The notes below the pieces were generated by a model. It did not search any database, had not been told where the DNA came from, and worked only from the letters and a program-made list of their open reading frames with translations. A DNA stretch of 64,000 nt. Origin: Microplitis mediator. Lineage: Eukaryota > Arthropoda > Insecta > Hymenoptera > Braconidae. Positions 54,555 through 64,000 of this stretch are shown piece by piece. Location of the stretch: contig NC_079977.1 in NCBI RefSeq assembly GCF_029852145.1, positions 11,962,640 to 12,026,639 of the forward strand. The letters are read 5' to 3'. Every line of letters begins with the position of its first letter. Position 1 is the first letter of the stretch. A program made the translations under genes and the position numbers.

Positions 54555-55730
54555 TGTTATGTCCGGATTTAATTAATTAATAATAATTAATTATTGGAAA
54601 TGGTCGCGTGGGCCTCAAGTGGGAGGCACCGGGCAAACAGGGTGATTTTCCTAGAGGATTAGCTCTAGGTTTTATTTTTATTGTGAGAACTCGAACGATA
54701 AACCCCGCAGGGGCCTCTCTGTGTATTCGATGCAGAATTTGGATTTTATATGTTAGAGAAATTGGTAATTTTCACCTACCTTTCGTTGTTCGCTGCTTAC
54801 TTGCAAGTTGGTCTTTGGACTGCAAACTCCCGTGGACGGCTTCTGTTGGTCCCTGATCGAAAGATGATTTGGTTCAGGAAGAAGGGATGCGGTTCTTAAT
54901 ATTAGAAATAATCTAATATGCAGGTTTTCCCCAATGATGAATGTTTATTCAAATATTTCCCTATGGGCTCGCCGTACTCAGTTCACAAGATGTTAAATTG
55001 TTCTTAACACTAAGGTTCTTTTCTTTCACTTAAATCTCTAAAGATTGCACTTAACTATTAGAACTTAAACTTATAGGTTTTACACTTTGAATTTGTTGAG
55101 TCTTTAGCTCATATGAGTTCGGTATGAATCCCCGACTCCAGCAATTCACTCGGACGAGAATCGCTGTTTATACACTTAACAGTTATTATCAAAATCACCC
55201 ACGGTACGTGTGGTGATTTTTGGAAAGGAAAATATAATTTTGAAAAGACAATTTTGAATTGAAATTTTACGGTAACAAGCAACTTGCCACGCCTCCTCGA
55301 GTGCAATATCGAGACGATCTTCCTGTGGGATTTTGTAGTAACTTGACTGTTTAGATTTATTTAGCGAATATGAACTAATCGGTTTAAAAGAAATAGAAAA
55401 GAGAAAAGAGGGTTGCCTAAACGTAACACGGTTTAGAACTCACGCGGGCCAGCAAGGAAGATACATTAACTTCTCAAGCGTCATAGGCTGCCGCACCTTG
55501 GTGTTCGTTGTTTTTATCACCTCGGTTCGCGGTTCTGGAGGGAATCATTTAGAATATATAATTGGATGAATTGAGAATACAGTCAAGTGTAATTCCATGA
55601 TTGGAGGAATCGTTGACGACGTGCAACGAGGTGTTGGCCGAAGTTGCTATCCCTAAAATTGTTAACGCTGCACTTTGCAGCGAGCGCGGCAAAGAGGCCC
55701 CTTTAAATATACGGCAAGCCGGATATAACA
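54555..55730 (-). repeat. 5' LTR of the provirus (1,176 bp)
   Basis: Begins TGTTATGTCC and ends GGATATAACA on the plus strand, matching 39959-41134. Confidence 0.95.
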
Positions 55731-56169
55731 AATTTATATAACTAAATAACTAACCTTAATAATAAATAGTAAGAACTAAATTAAACTTTTAATTGAAAAT
55801 AATACAGGAAATTTTATTAGGGAAATTTTATAAGAAAAAAAAAACACAACACCACACACGGAAATTCGTAAAAATAAAATTTAATCTTATATTTTCTTTT
55901 TTCAAGTATAAACAAATATCCAAATTTTTAAATTTTCATTGTTTTACACAGTTCTTATTTCTTTTTTTTTTTGTGTTTTTTTTTTCCTTTCCTCCGCTTC
56001 CTCTTCTTCTGATCGTCCTTCAGGGTGGACGTACGTCCCGCCGAATCCTACCGGAGCCTCATAAGGTCCCGCGTCCAATCACTAAAAAAAAAAGGGGAAA
56101 GAAGGAAGAAACATTAATAAAAGTTTTTTTTTTTTTGATAATCAAATTCAGATGAATTTTAATTCTTAC
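55731..56169. other. Flank right of the provirus; possible short exon
   Basis: AT-rich. On the minus strand a 30-nt stretch after a TTTTTTTTTTTAG acceptor (56080-56051) could be an exon following the ORF at 56170-56372, but it runs into TAG. No more is supported. Confidence 0.3.
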
Positions 56170-56372
56170 CGTAGTAGGCTTTCGGCCGTCTCCATGAGGC
56201 AGACCGATAGCGTCTCGATCTCCTCGTGGTTGGGGGTCATGACCACTTCAAACGGCCCCGTAGACTCCAGGGCACCTTCGAAAAACCAGCGGGCGGTGAT
56301 TAACTCCGGTGGAAGATGCCCCGCAGCCATCAACCACACGCTATCGATCGCCACGAACTCGCAATTAAACAT
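56170..56372 (-). CDS. Candidate first exon of a host gene
   Basis: ATG 56372 opens MFNCEFVAIDSVWLMAAGHL, PPELITARWFFEGALESTG and EEIETLSVCLMETAESLL, ending at a consensus donor GTAAGAATT (phase 2). The composition is protein-like and GC-richer than the surroundings. Joining in phase to the segment at 39057 would place the provirus inside an intron, but this is a guess. Not recognised. Confidence 0.4.
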
Positions 56373-56871
56373 CGCTAGATGTCGGTTCAATGCAGATTTG
56401 CAGTTAATCACGAACTATTCTCTTCAGCTTATTTCAGTATTTAAACAAACTTTATATTTCTTAAGGTCACTTATATATATATATGTATATATATAAGTAT
56501 ATGGGAATGCATCATATGCATGGGAAAAGATTAAATAAATGAATGTAACCATAATTTTAATTGATCATAGTCTAGTATTTAATCCTTATATTGAGGATTA
56601 ATTAATATTTTTGGTGATAGAAATCGTAGATTTTAGGGGAAAAACTTTATAAATTTGTACTAACAAACATATATATACGTGTATTACACCGTATACACCA
56701 TAAATATTGGGAAACTCAGATGTAATCTTCTATATTTTAAATATTTTCATATATTTAGCTGTAAGTTTCTTTTTAACTAAATTTGTAAGTGTTATCGCAA
56801 GCTTCTTGAAAGAGGGGACATATGTTTAGAAAAGCAAGAGAGTTCTGCAACCCTCTTACTTTCCGGGGGAT
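56373..56871. other. AT-rich spacer
   Basis: Includes a short TATATATATGTATATATA palindrome (about 56470-56490). Nothing else is recognised. Confidence 0.7.
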
Positions 56872-58293
56872 TGTTATGTCCAAATAATTTTTGTTTATTT
56901 TAATAATTATTTAAAATAATTATTTCTGAGCTCCTCTTTGAAAAGCGCGCGAAAACGCAGCGTCAGCTTTTTCACCTTTTTTATGCAGCAAAGCATAGTG
57001 AGAAGACACCTGCAATGAGTTTAACGAATAAACAATGAACTTTCGTCACTTTCTACCAATGACGATAATTATAAGTTCCCCATCTAATTGCCAAGCAAAG
57101 TTTATAAAAAGCCTGAGCACCCATAGCTCAGGGCTAGTCGGTTCTTAAAACTTACGGTCCGCGAAGATTCGAACGTCGAAATTTCGTGCACTCTTATTGC
57201 AGGATTCCGCCCTAGGCGTGGAAAAGTCAATAAGAGGATTTTAAATATTTGTAACCTAAACCTTATTGCAGAAATCCGTTTCGGCGTTGAATAATCAATA
57301 AGGCCCTTCTTAATTTATCTAGACTAATTCTTATTGCAGGAATCCGCTACGTCGTTGAATAATCAATAAGAAATAGTCAAAGATCGTTAATTTCACTAAC
57401 CTTACTGCAGGAATCCGCCCTAGGCGTAGAATAATCAGTAAGGCATTTGAAACTAAAATCTTTTGTATCCAATTATTGCAGGAATCCGCTTTGGCGTTGA
57501 ATAATCAGTAATTGAATTCAAATTATTATTAAAAATCCTCAAATATTGATCTAAAAATTCGATCTGACGCAACCGTAATAATCGTGCGTCTAGTACAATA
57601 TTTGTCGGATTTTAAAAACCATCCGGTACGATCGAACCAGTGACGCAAATCACGTGAATTTGCGATTCCATCTCGTGCCGAGTCAAATTGCGCATAAAAC
57701 CACTTTTCGGGTGTGTAAAAGAACGCATTAAGTATAAATTAAAATCTTATAAAAGTATCTGTTAAGGATAAATAATCCTATATTATAAATCAAATATAAA
57801 GTTGTGAAAAGTAGAGTGAGTAAGTGACGTTTAGTTAAAAACATTGTAATTTGAACCATCAAAATAAAGACAAAGTTCATCACTCCAACCTGGCGGTTTT
57901 CATTCGAGAGTAGTACATAAGATCTTATCCTATAACCCAGCCGCGCCCACTCAACCCAAATCCTAGGAGGAAGGTCAAGCGAGCTGCAACGTTCTGGAGA
58001 GCTAAAATCTGCCGTACTAGAAGAAGTTACATCGAAAGGTAGGTGAAGAACCAATTTTTCTATCCATCATAAAATACTTTTGGCTTAAACAAGAGCACCA
58101 GTCTCTTCGAAGACGTTTGGGTTCTTAATTTTCGAAAAGATCCACTATAAATAATAAATTATAGGAAGATAATTTCTTCCTCGTAGTCTTTATTGTTGTC
58201 CGCACCCTCCAACCCGCTTGTCCAAAATTACTATCGCTACCAAAGGGAGTAATCCCGGATAAATAATTAAAAATTAAGCGATGGACATTACAT
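56872..58293 (+). repeat. 5' LTR of a third LTR element (1,422 bp)
   Basis: It starts TGTTATGTCC and ends GGACATTACA, an inverted pair, and is followed by a PBS. A TATA-like TTTATAAAAAGCC at about 57099 and a CTCAGGG near 57130 suggest the promoter. Five imperfect palindromic units lie at about 57197-57515. Confidence 0.8.
57197..57515 (+). repeat. Five tandem imperfect palindromes within the LTR
   Basis: Each unit has CTTATTGCAGGAATCCGC, then GGCGTTGAATAATCAATAAG, so TTATTG and CAATAA pair around a variable centre. Spacing is about 60-75 bp. Confidence 0.8.
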
Positions 58294-58303
58294 AAAGAAC
58301 ACT

Positions 58304-58320
58304 GGTGGCAGCGGTGGGAT
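58304..58320 (+). promoter_or_regulatory. Primer-binding site of the third LTR element
   Basis: TGGTGGCAGCGGTGGGA follows the LTR after 10 bases and equals the PBS of the provirus. Confidence 0.8.
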
Positions 58321-58651
58321 TTAAAATTAAAAATCCTTCTTTTTGAGCCATAGGTATCATTTTTCTACCAATTTTGAGACTAAACGTAGATTTTTGTGGT
58401 AATGTTCCTATTTTCGAAACTCTAAAAATTGTAAAATTTTGATTTTCGTGGCATTTTTGAAAGTGCCACGCCCTGTCTTCGTGCGACGTCGCGACGTAGT
58501 TGCAGAGTCGGCAAAAGTTGCACACCGACTTTACTGTTGCAGCTTCGAGCTGTAAAAACTAATTCCTTCTGTCTCTCTCTGGCCAATTCAGCAATTTCGT
58601 CCTGAGTACAGAGAACTTACAATATCGTTGTTTCACGTGTCACCTTAGAAT

Positions 58652-59090
58652 GTGATTTCTACCATTATACGCGGCAACAGAAATAGGTGGCGAAGAGAAC
58701 AGACGCCACCTCCGGTGGAAGGTTCACGAGACGACATGGTGTACCCTAAACCCGTTATTCGGTTGAATGGCCCGATAGATGATGAAAACATCGCATCATC
58801 TCAATATAAATTGTCTTTTGAATTTTATCGCGAATTGCCGAAGCTTGATAGTAGAGGTCCAAATGCAAACGAGATTTGGAGAAGTTTGAAGCGATAATTA
58901 GAAGATGGATGCCGTATATCCATCCTAATCACGACGGTATTTTTATGACTAGAATCTATCACCGGTTGTTTAATCATATTCGTAGCATTGTGTACGACGT
59001 TACAATCCGTTGCGTCTCTGATGTTCTTGAAGCCTTGAGCGATACATTTCATAACCCAGATATATGGCAAGCGCAATCGGCTAATGCTTT
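58652..59090 (+). pseudogene. gag: Gag-like N-terminal fragment of the third LTR element
   Basis: The frame 58652-58896 has NRWRREQTPPPVEGSRDDM and YKLSFEFYRELPKLD. A +1 frame (from about 58870) continues with EKFEAIIRRWMPYIHP and IYHRLFNHIRSIVYD. A single-base break lies near 58870. No ATG is in good position. It ends at the LTR-type insertion at 59091. The position after the PBS supports gag; I see no zinc knuckle. Confidence 0.5.
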
Positions 59091-60127
59091 TGTGACGTCA
59101 CGACGTTTTATTCCTGCTGTCAATCAATTTATTAAAAATCGTACATGCTATGCCATCTGGCTATGCATAAATTAATTGATTAGCAAATGACTTCCAGCCA
59201 TTATTACGGCTGATGATTTTCAAATTTGAATTTAAATTCAAATTATTTATTATGAAATATTGTTGTTTAATAAATATAAATAAATATAATAATAAAATAT
59301 CAAATGATGAAAAATAAATGTTTATAAAATTTGAATATAAATTCAAATTATTATATTTTGTAATTAATAATAAAAATTGAAATTATTAATAAATAAATAA
59401 GTAAAGAAATGATGAAATAATGAAATGATAAAAATTTATAAATATGAAATATGAAATAATGAAAAGAAATAATGAAATGAAAATGAAATTATATGAATGA
59501 ATGAATAATGAAAAAATTAAATAAATATGAAAATTATGAAATTATTATTATAAAAAAATATGAAATGAATTTTGAAATATCTTTAAGAGATAAAGATATT
59601 TGTTGTTAAAAGAAAAAGAAATAAAATTAATTATTAATGATATATTTATTAATAATGAAATGAAATAATAAATGAATATGAAATGAAATTTTGAAATGTT
59701 ATAATAAAATATAATTAAATAATAATTATTAATAAACAAGTTATTAATAATTAAAAATGAAATGAATTTTAAAATGTTTAAATAATAAAAGAATATATTG
59801 CAATAAAGAAAAAAGTAAGAATCAATAAATATTGATTTATGAATTCGACTCCAATGCTTTATGCGTATGTTGCTAACTGCATTGAAAGTCATGAAAAATA
59901 TATATATAAATAATAATTATAAAAAAATATTGATTCAATTATGACCAATGAAATAATTGGTATAATTAAATAATTATAGGAAGGGATGTTACTACCTGGT
60001 AACAGCTCTTCTGAAAATCGAAAAGATTTCAGTTTCCTAAGTGAGCTCATTCGTCATTGACGAAATTTTAATTATTTAAAAGGCAAAGTCCTAAATTTTA
60101 TTAAATCATTAATAATGGTGATTTAAT

Positions 60128-60985
60128 GAGCCTTTTTCCTGAAGTACGAAAAATTACTCACTAGCAGCGCTAGTAGTTCGGTAGGGACAAACACTGTCAG
60201 AGCTCCATTTAAACACATAGTAAAGTGGACTTATAAAAAACATGTTTTTGACCGAAGACGACGTTCCTGGAGCAAAATTAAAATTTGCAACCGTAAAAGA
60301 CAATAATGTTGTCACATTAAAACGTTGGCTTGCGTGCCGTAACTTAAAAGTTACCGGAAAAAAAATGAATTAATTGACAGGTTAGTATACAAACTCTAGT
60401 GAAAAACTAGCGGTAAATTCAAACTGTAACAAGAGAAATTGAAAATAATTATAAATTTAAGATCTATTTCAGAGTGAAACATGAATGAAATATAAATGGT
60501 AATAAATAAATAATATAATAAATGAATACGACTAAGTAACAGATAGAGGTTATATGTCATTCTAATTTATATCCAATATAACTGTGAAAAAAATTTGCTA
60601 TTCATTTTTTATTCATTAAATTAATTTCAAAAATAATTTTGAAAACATGTAATTGATGATTCCAAGTTCAGTGTTAAATCCACTCTCCTTGACGCATGTA
60701 TCCATTTATTGCATCTAACCTCGTCAATATGAGGTTTTACAAATGGTATAAAAAACACATTTTCCTCTGGATAACGGTTATCCGACGTACACCTCGCAAA
60801 ACTACAATGTTTTGTTGGCATAGTGGTTATTAAAAAAATTTTTTTGTGTTTAAATATTATTTTTAGATAATAAAATAATATAGCGTAAATAACACTGTCT
60901 TAAATGAAAATATTTTATGTTTGTCCCTACTACGAGTGCTGCCTCTCGTGACACGTTCGCTGTACTACTCTCAGGAAAAAGGCTC
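60128..60985. mobile_element. TIR element with THAP domain fragment
   Basis: GAGCCTTTTTCCTGA and TCAGGAAAAAGGCTC are inverted ends. Inner TIR parts share GTAGGGACAAAC/GTTTGTCCCTAC. Comparison with the other LTR copy shows a clean insertion with AT at both edges. The inside has a THAP ORF. Confidence 0.75.
60627..60821 (-). pseudogene. THAP zinc-finger domain fragment
   Basis: The frame MPTKHCSFARCTSDNRYP, then VFFIPFVKPHIDEVRCNKWI, has the N-terminal THAP layout of CXXXXC and later C-x-x-H region. THAP domains are DNA-binding parts of P-element-type transposases and their domesticated relatives. It lacks the remaining transposase. Confidence 0.7.
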
Positions 60986-61173
60986 ATTGTTCATAAACTG
61001 AATTATTAAAATATAATTCAAAAGTTTTTTTAAAATAATTGTTGAATTATTCAAAAGTAGTAATTCATTTAATTAATAAATAATTTTGATAAACATTCCA
61101 TCGATTATCAAATCTAATTTGAATTATTTAAATATAATTCATCTAATAAATAAAATTCAATATTGATAAAATT

Positions 61174-61420
61174 AGGGTGTATGCCAAAGCCCCGGCGTGG
61201 CAAAGTCCCGGTGGTTCATTGCCCCGGTAAAAAAATGGCGTATTCAATAATTTGACAGCAGAGCCATCTAACGGGGAAAAAAATTACTAAAAAAAATAAA
61301 AACTGTATTGCCTCGAGGATAAAAATTTTTAAATAAAGCGATGGCGCTGCGATCGGATATCAATTATAAAATTTTAATTACTAGTACATAAGGGCGATCA
61401 ATCATAAAATTGCCTCCGTA
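61174..61420. other. Unassigned sequence between LTR copy and satellite
   Basis: Includes three CCCCGG-containing short repeats (about 61190-61230). No gene. Confidence 0.6.
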
Positions 61421-62600
61421 GTATCACCTTGAAACTCGATGTGCCTACCCCCTGTAATGTCTACTCCATAGCCCGAGTGGGGTCAGGCTTGAAAAAGGGG
61501 TCTACGTGTGGCCCATTGGAGTATCGCCCTGAAACTCGGTGTGCCTACCCCCTGTAGTGTCTACTCCATAGCCCGAGGGGGGTCAGGCTTGAAAAAGGGA
61601 TATACGTGTTTCCCATTGGAGTATCGCCCTGAAACTCGGTGTGCCTACCCCCTGTAGTGTCTACTACATAGCCCGAGGGGGGTCAGGCTTGAAAAAGGGG
61701 TCTACGTGTTTCCCATTGGAGTATCGCCCTGAAACTCGGTGTGCCTACCCCCTGTCGTGTCTACTACATAGCCCGAGGGGGGTCAGGCTTGAAAAAGGGG
61801 TCTACGTGTTTCACATTGGAGTATCGCCCTGAAACTCGGTGTGCCTACCCCCTGTAGTGTCTACTCCATAGCCCAAGGGGGGTCAGGCTTGAAAAAGGGG
61901 TCTACGTGTGGCCCATTGGAGAATCGCCCTGAAACTCGGTGTGACTAATCCCTGTAGTGTCTACTACATTGCCCGAGGGGGGTCAGGCTTGAAAAAGGGG
62001 TCTAGGTGTTTCCCATTGGAGTATCGCCCATGAACACGGTGTGCCTACCCCCTGTAGTGTCTACAGCATTGTTCGAGGAGGGTCAGGCTTGAAAAAGGGA
62101 ATCTAGGTGTTTCCCATTGGAGTATCGCCCTGAAACTCGGGTGCCTACCCCCTGTAGTGTCTACTCCATAGCCCGAGGAGGGTCAGGCTTGAAAAAGGGG
62201 TCTTCGTGTTTCCCAATGGAGTATCGCCCTGAAACTCGGTGTGCCTACCCCCTGGAGTGTCTACTCCATAGCCCGAGGGGGGTCAGGCTTGAAAAAAGGG
62301 TCTACGTGTTTCCCATTGGAGTATCGCCCTGAAACTCGGGTGCCTACCCCCTGTAGTGTCTACTCCATAGCCCGAGGGGGGTCAGGCTTGAAAACGGGGT
62401 CTACGTGTGTCCCATTGGAGTATCGCCCTGAAACTCGGTGTGCCTACCCCCTGTCGTGTCAACTACATAGCCCGAGGGGAGTCAGGCTTGAAAAAGGGGT
62501 CTACGTGTTTCCCATTGGACTATCGCCCTGAAACTCGGTGTGCCTACCTCCTATCGTGTCAACTACATAGCCCGAGGAGGGTTGGGCTTGAAAAACGGGT
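61421..62600. repeat. Satellite: 12 tandem units of about 100 bp
   Basis: Each unit begins GTATCGCCCTGAAACTCGG and contains GTGCCTACCCCCTGTAGTGT and GGGGTCAGGCTTGAAAAAGG. Units are mostly 100 bp with a few one-base changes. The open frames seen here are by-products of the period. Confidence 0.97.
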
Positions 62601-64000
62601 CTTGGTATTTTGATTGCCGCCAAAAACGTCTCAATCGGATTATTTGTTTAAGAGATATCGTTGCCGATAAAATGGAAAAAAAAGTTTTCTTAAGGAGCTG
62701 GAAAACAGCGGAAAGTTTTTGGGCTTGCCCGCAAGGCCAATCGCTGCCCAGATTTGTTTTATAATTTTTATGAACAAAAATTACAAGTAAAAAATTATTA
62801 TTCATAAATACTTATTTGTGAATCTCAATATATAACAATATTATGTTTCAAATTATTTTATAATATATTATTAATTTAAATTAAGTAACTGTTTTTAAAA
62901 TCGCGCTCAGCCTGGTCTTCTTTACTATAACGTTTATTTGTTAGATTTAATTTCGTTTACGTCAAATTTTTTAAGAATTGTTATGACTATATCTTCTTAA
63001 ATGCATTTCTAAAGTTCATGAAATTTTATATTATGAAAGAATAAAGTAGTATAATTCATTAATTAATTTCCAAATCAATAAACTTATCATAGTTTAATTG
63101 AGATTGTCTTTGAACGACTATAGGGCCATGTGTCGGTCGAGTAATGGCACATGACAACTTTTAGTGAGCGACTAAGGGTACACTCAAGGACCTTTTTTAA
63201 ATAATGAATCATAATTAATTATTACCATTATCCTTTAAACTAAAATTGTTTTCTAATATTCGGAACTTTAACAAATAACTATAACAAAAAAATGGTCATT
63301 TCATATATTAATTTATAGTGAGTGATCTAATCTCACTCCAATGAAAAGTGAGCCTGTATAGGGGCTTTTATCTTACCTTTTAAACACACGAATTCATAAA
63401 AAATTGTAAGCGATCTTTTTTGTAAAACCTTAACTTTCCTACAAAATTATACCTTGTTTTTACTATACGCTATTATTGAGATATATTACTCCGAAAGAAA
63501 AAATCTTGTTTTCCTATATATGTTAATAAGTGAGAAATAGAAAATTGCGATGGTTTACCTGTTAACCATATCCAAATATTCCCATAGAATCCACTCAACT
63601 GCGCCAAAAACCGCTTAGAATCCTATAGACTGTATTGGTTTCTATGCGGTTTTTGTCGCAGTTGAGTGGATTCTATGGGGATTTTTGGATAGGGAATATT
63701 AATATCATTGGTTCAAATTTTAACTTCCTGCACCAATGGTAGTTAATACTGCTTTGAAAAAATATACGCCTTAATATATATGCATACACTCGGACATCTG
63801 TCAAACAGTCCTGATCAGGATATCCAGACGAGAAACTGATATGGATCTAACGCTTGACCCATAAGGTTTTTATCACGATTACCATATCAAGTCCTTACCA
63901 GGATATCCTTATCAGGGTTACCTTATCATGTCGTTACCAAGATACACAGATCAAATTCTTATCAGGGTTGCCTTGTTAGTAATAATTTAAAAAAAAAATA
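62601..64000. other. AT-rich region with a foldback and short interspersed repeats
   Basis: No gene is supported. 63569-63692 is a foldback. 63790-63980 has several ATCAGG(A/G)TTACC/GGATATCC-like repeats. 63100-63360 has a GAGTGATCTAATC-type unique sequence. Confidence 0.6.
63569..63692. repeat. 124-bp foldback (MITE-like)
   Basis: TCCCATAGAATCCACTCAACTG at the left faces CAGTTGAGTGGATTCTATGG at the right, with inner arms AAAAACCGC/GCGGTTTTT and a short loop. Family not identified. Confidence 0.75.

Larger units (their letters stand above)
39959..55730 (-). mobile_element. Nearly full-length errantivirus-like provirus, 15.8 kb (element 2)
   Basis: LTRs of 1,176 bp at both ends, PBS, PPT, gag, pol and env all lie on the minus strand. 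The LTRs differ at about four places, so it is young. The last bases of the 3' LTR are AT instead of TG and no clean target duplication is visible. About 2.5 kb between env and the 3' LTR is unusual for this class. Lesions: a hAT MITE in pol and a frameshift at the env start. Confidence 0.92.
59091..61173 (-). mobile_element. Second copy (truncated) of the 12687-14276 LTR-like repeat
   Basis: It begins TGTGACGTCACGACG and is the reverse complement of about 13215-14276. Similarity stops at AAAATTA near 61173. A THAP-bearing TIR element interrupts it. Confidence 0.8.

Noticed and set aside
61641..62613. Repeated ORFs with PTPCSVYYIARGGSG motif
   Set aside because: They are translations of the 100-bp satellite. 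100 is not a multiple of three, so frames shift at each unit.

Overview
The window is a piece of an insect nuclear genome, most likely a parasitoid wasp (Hymenoptera, perhaps Braconidae). This is an inference from AT richness, short GT-AG introns (about 70-80 bp), and the mix of Polinton, Penelope, errantivirus-like and hAT/THAP elements. I see no rRNA, tRNA, CRISPR array or bacterial operon. Nearly all of the sequence is mobile DNA, much of it nested.

Region 1 (1-4476, resuming at 33604-37113) is an old plus-strand Ty3/gypsy errantivirus-like element. Its 5' end lies outside the window. It has RT/RNase H, an acidic linker, a macro-domain-like module, integrase and an env of the baculovirus-F type. 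Its env is split by a 29.1-kb Maverick/Polinton (4477-33603). The Polinton has AG...CT ends, TIRs of about 0.8 kb and a 6-bp target duplication (TCCATA/TCCATG).

The Polinton carries, left to right: a small OB-like ORF; an unknown two-exon gene; a copy of an insect/Polinton-associated unknown family; PolB in two broken parts; integrase with a chromodomain; a collagen-turn/coiled-coil protein; a DUF8207-type protein; packaging ATPase; a PLA2/basic virion protein; adenain-like protease; penton-like minor capsid; a small ORF; the major capsid protein; another small ORF; a second copy of the unknown family; a spliced small gene; and a TIR-proximal gene. Most structural genes carry only one lesion each, so decay looks recent. 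Later insertions swell it: a 1.8-kb palindrome, a Penelope-like element with hammerhead-type motifs and an inverted duplication, two LTR-type insertions, and SWIM-domain transposon debris inside PolB.

Region 2 (37.1-39.96 kb and 55.7-56.9 kb) may be host sequence with minus-strand exon-like ORFs. Between them sits a nearly full-length minus-strand provirus (39959-55730). Its two 1,176-bp LTRs differ at about four positions. It has a PBS, gag, pol with two tandem retropepsin domains, RT, an RNase H lacking canonical Asp residues, the macro-like module, integrase and env. A 326-bp hAT-type MITE interrupts pol, and a frameshift sits at the env signal peptide.

Region 3 (56.9-64 kb) holds the 5' LTR, PBS and gag start of another LTR element, cut by a second copy of the LTR found inside the Penelope element. 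That copy itself contains a THAP-bearing TIR element. A 12-unit 100-bp satellite and AT-rich DNA with small foldbacks follow.

The most notable candidates are the macro-like module shared by both errantivirus-like elements, the tandem retropepsins, the shared loss of RNase H acidic residues, the paired paralogues and spliced genes of the Polinton, and the repeated ATF/CREB palindromes in its TIRs and internal promoter.
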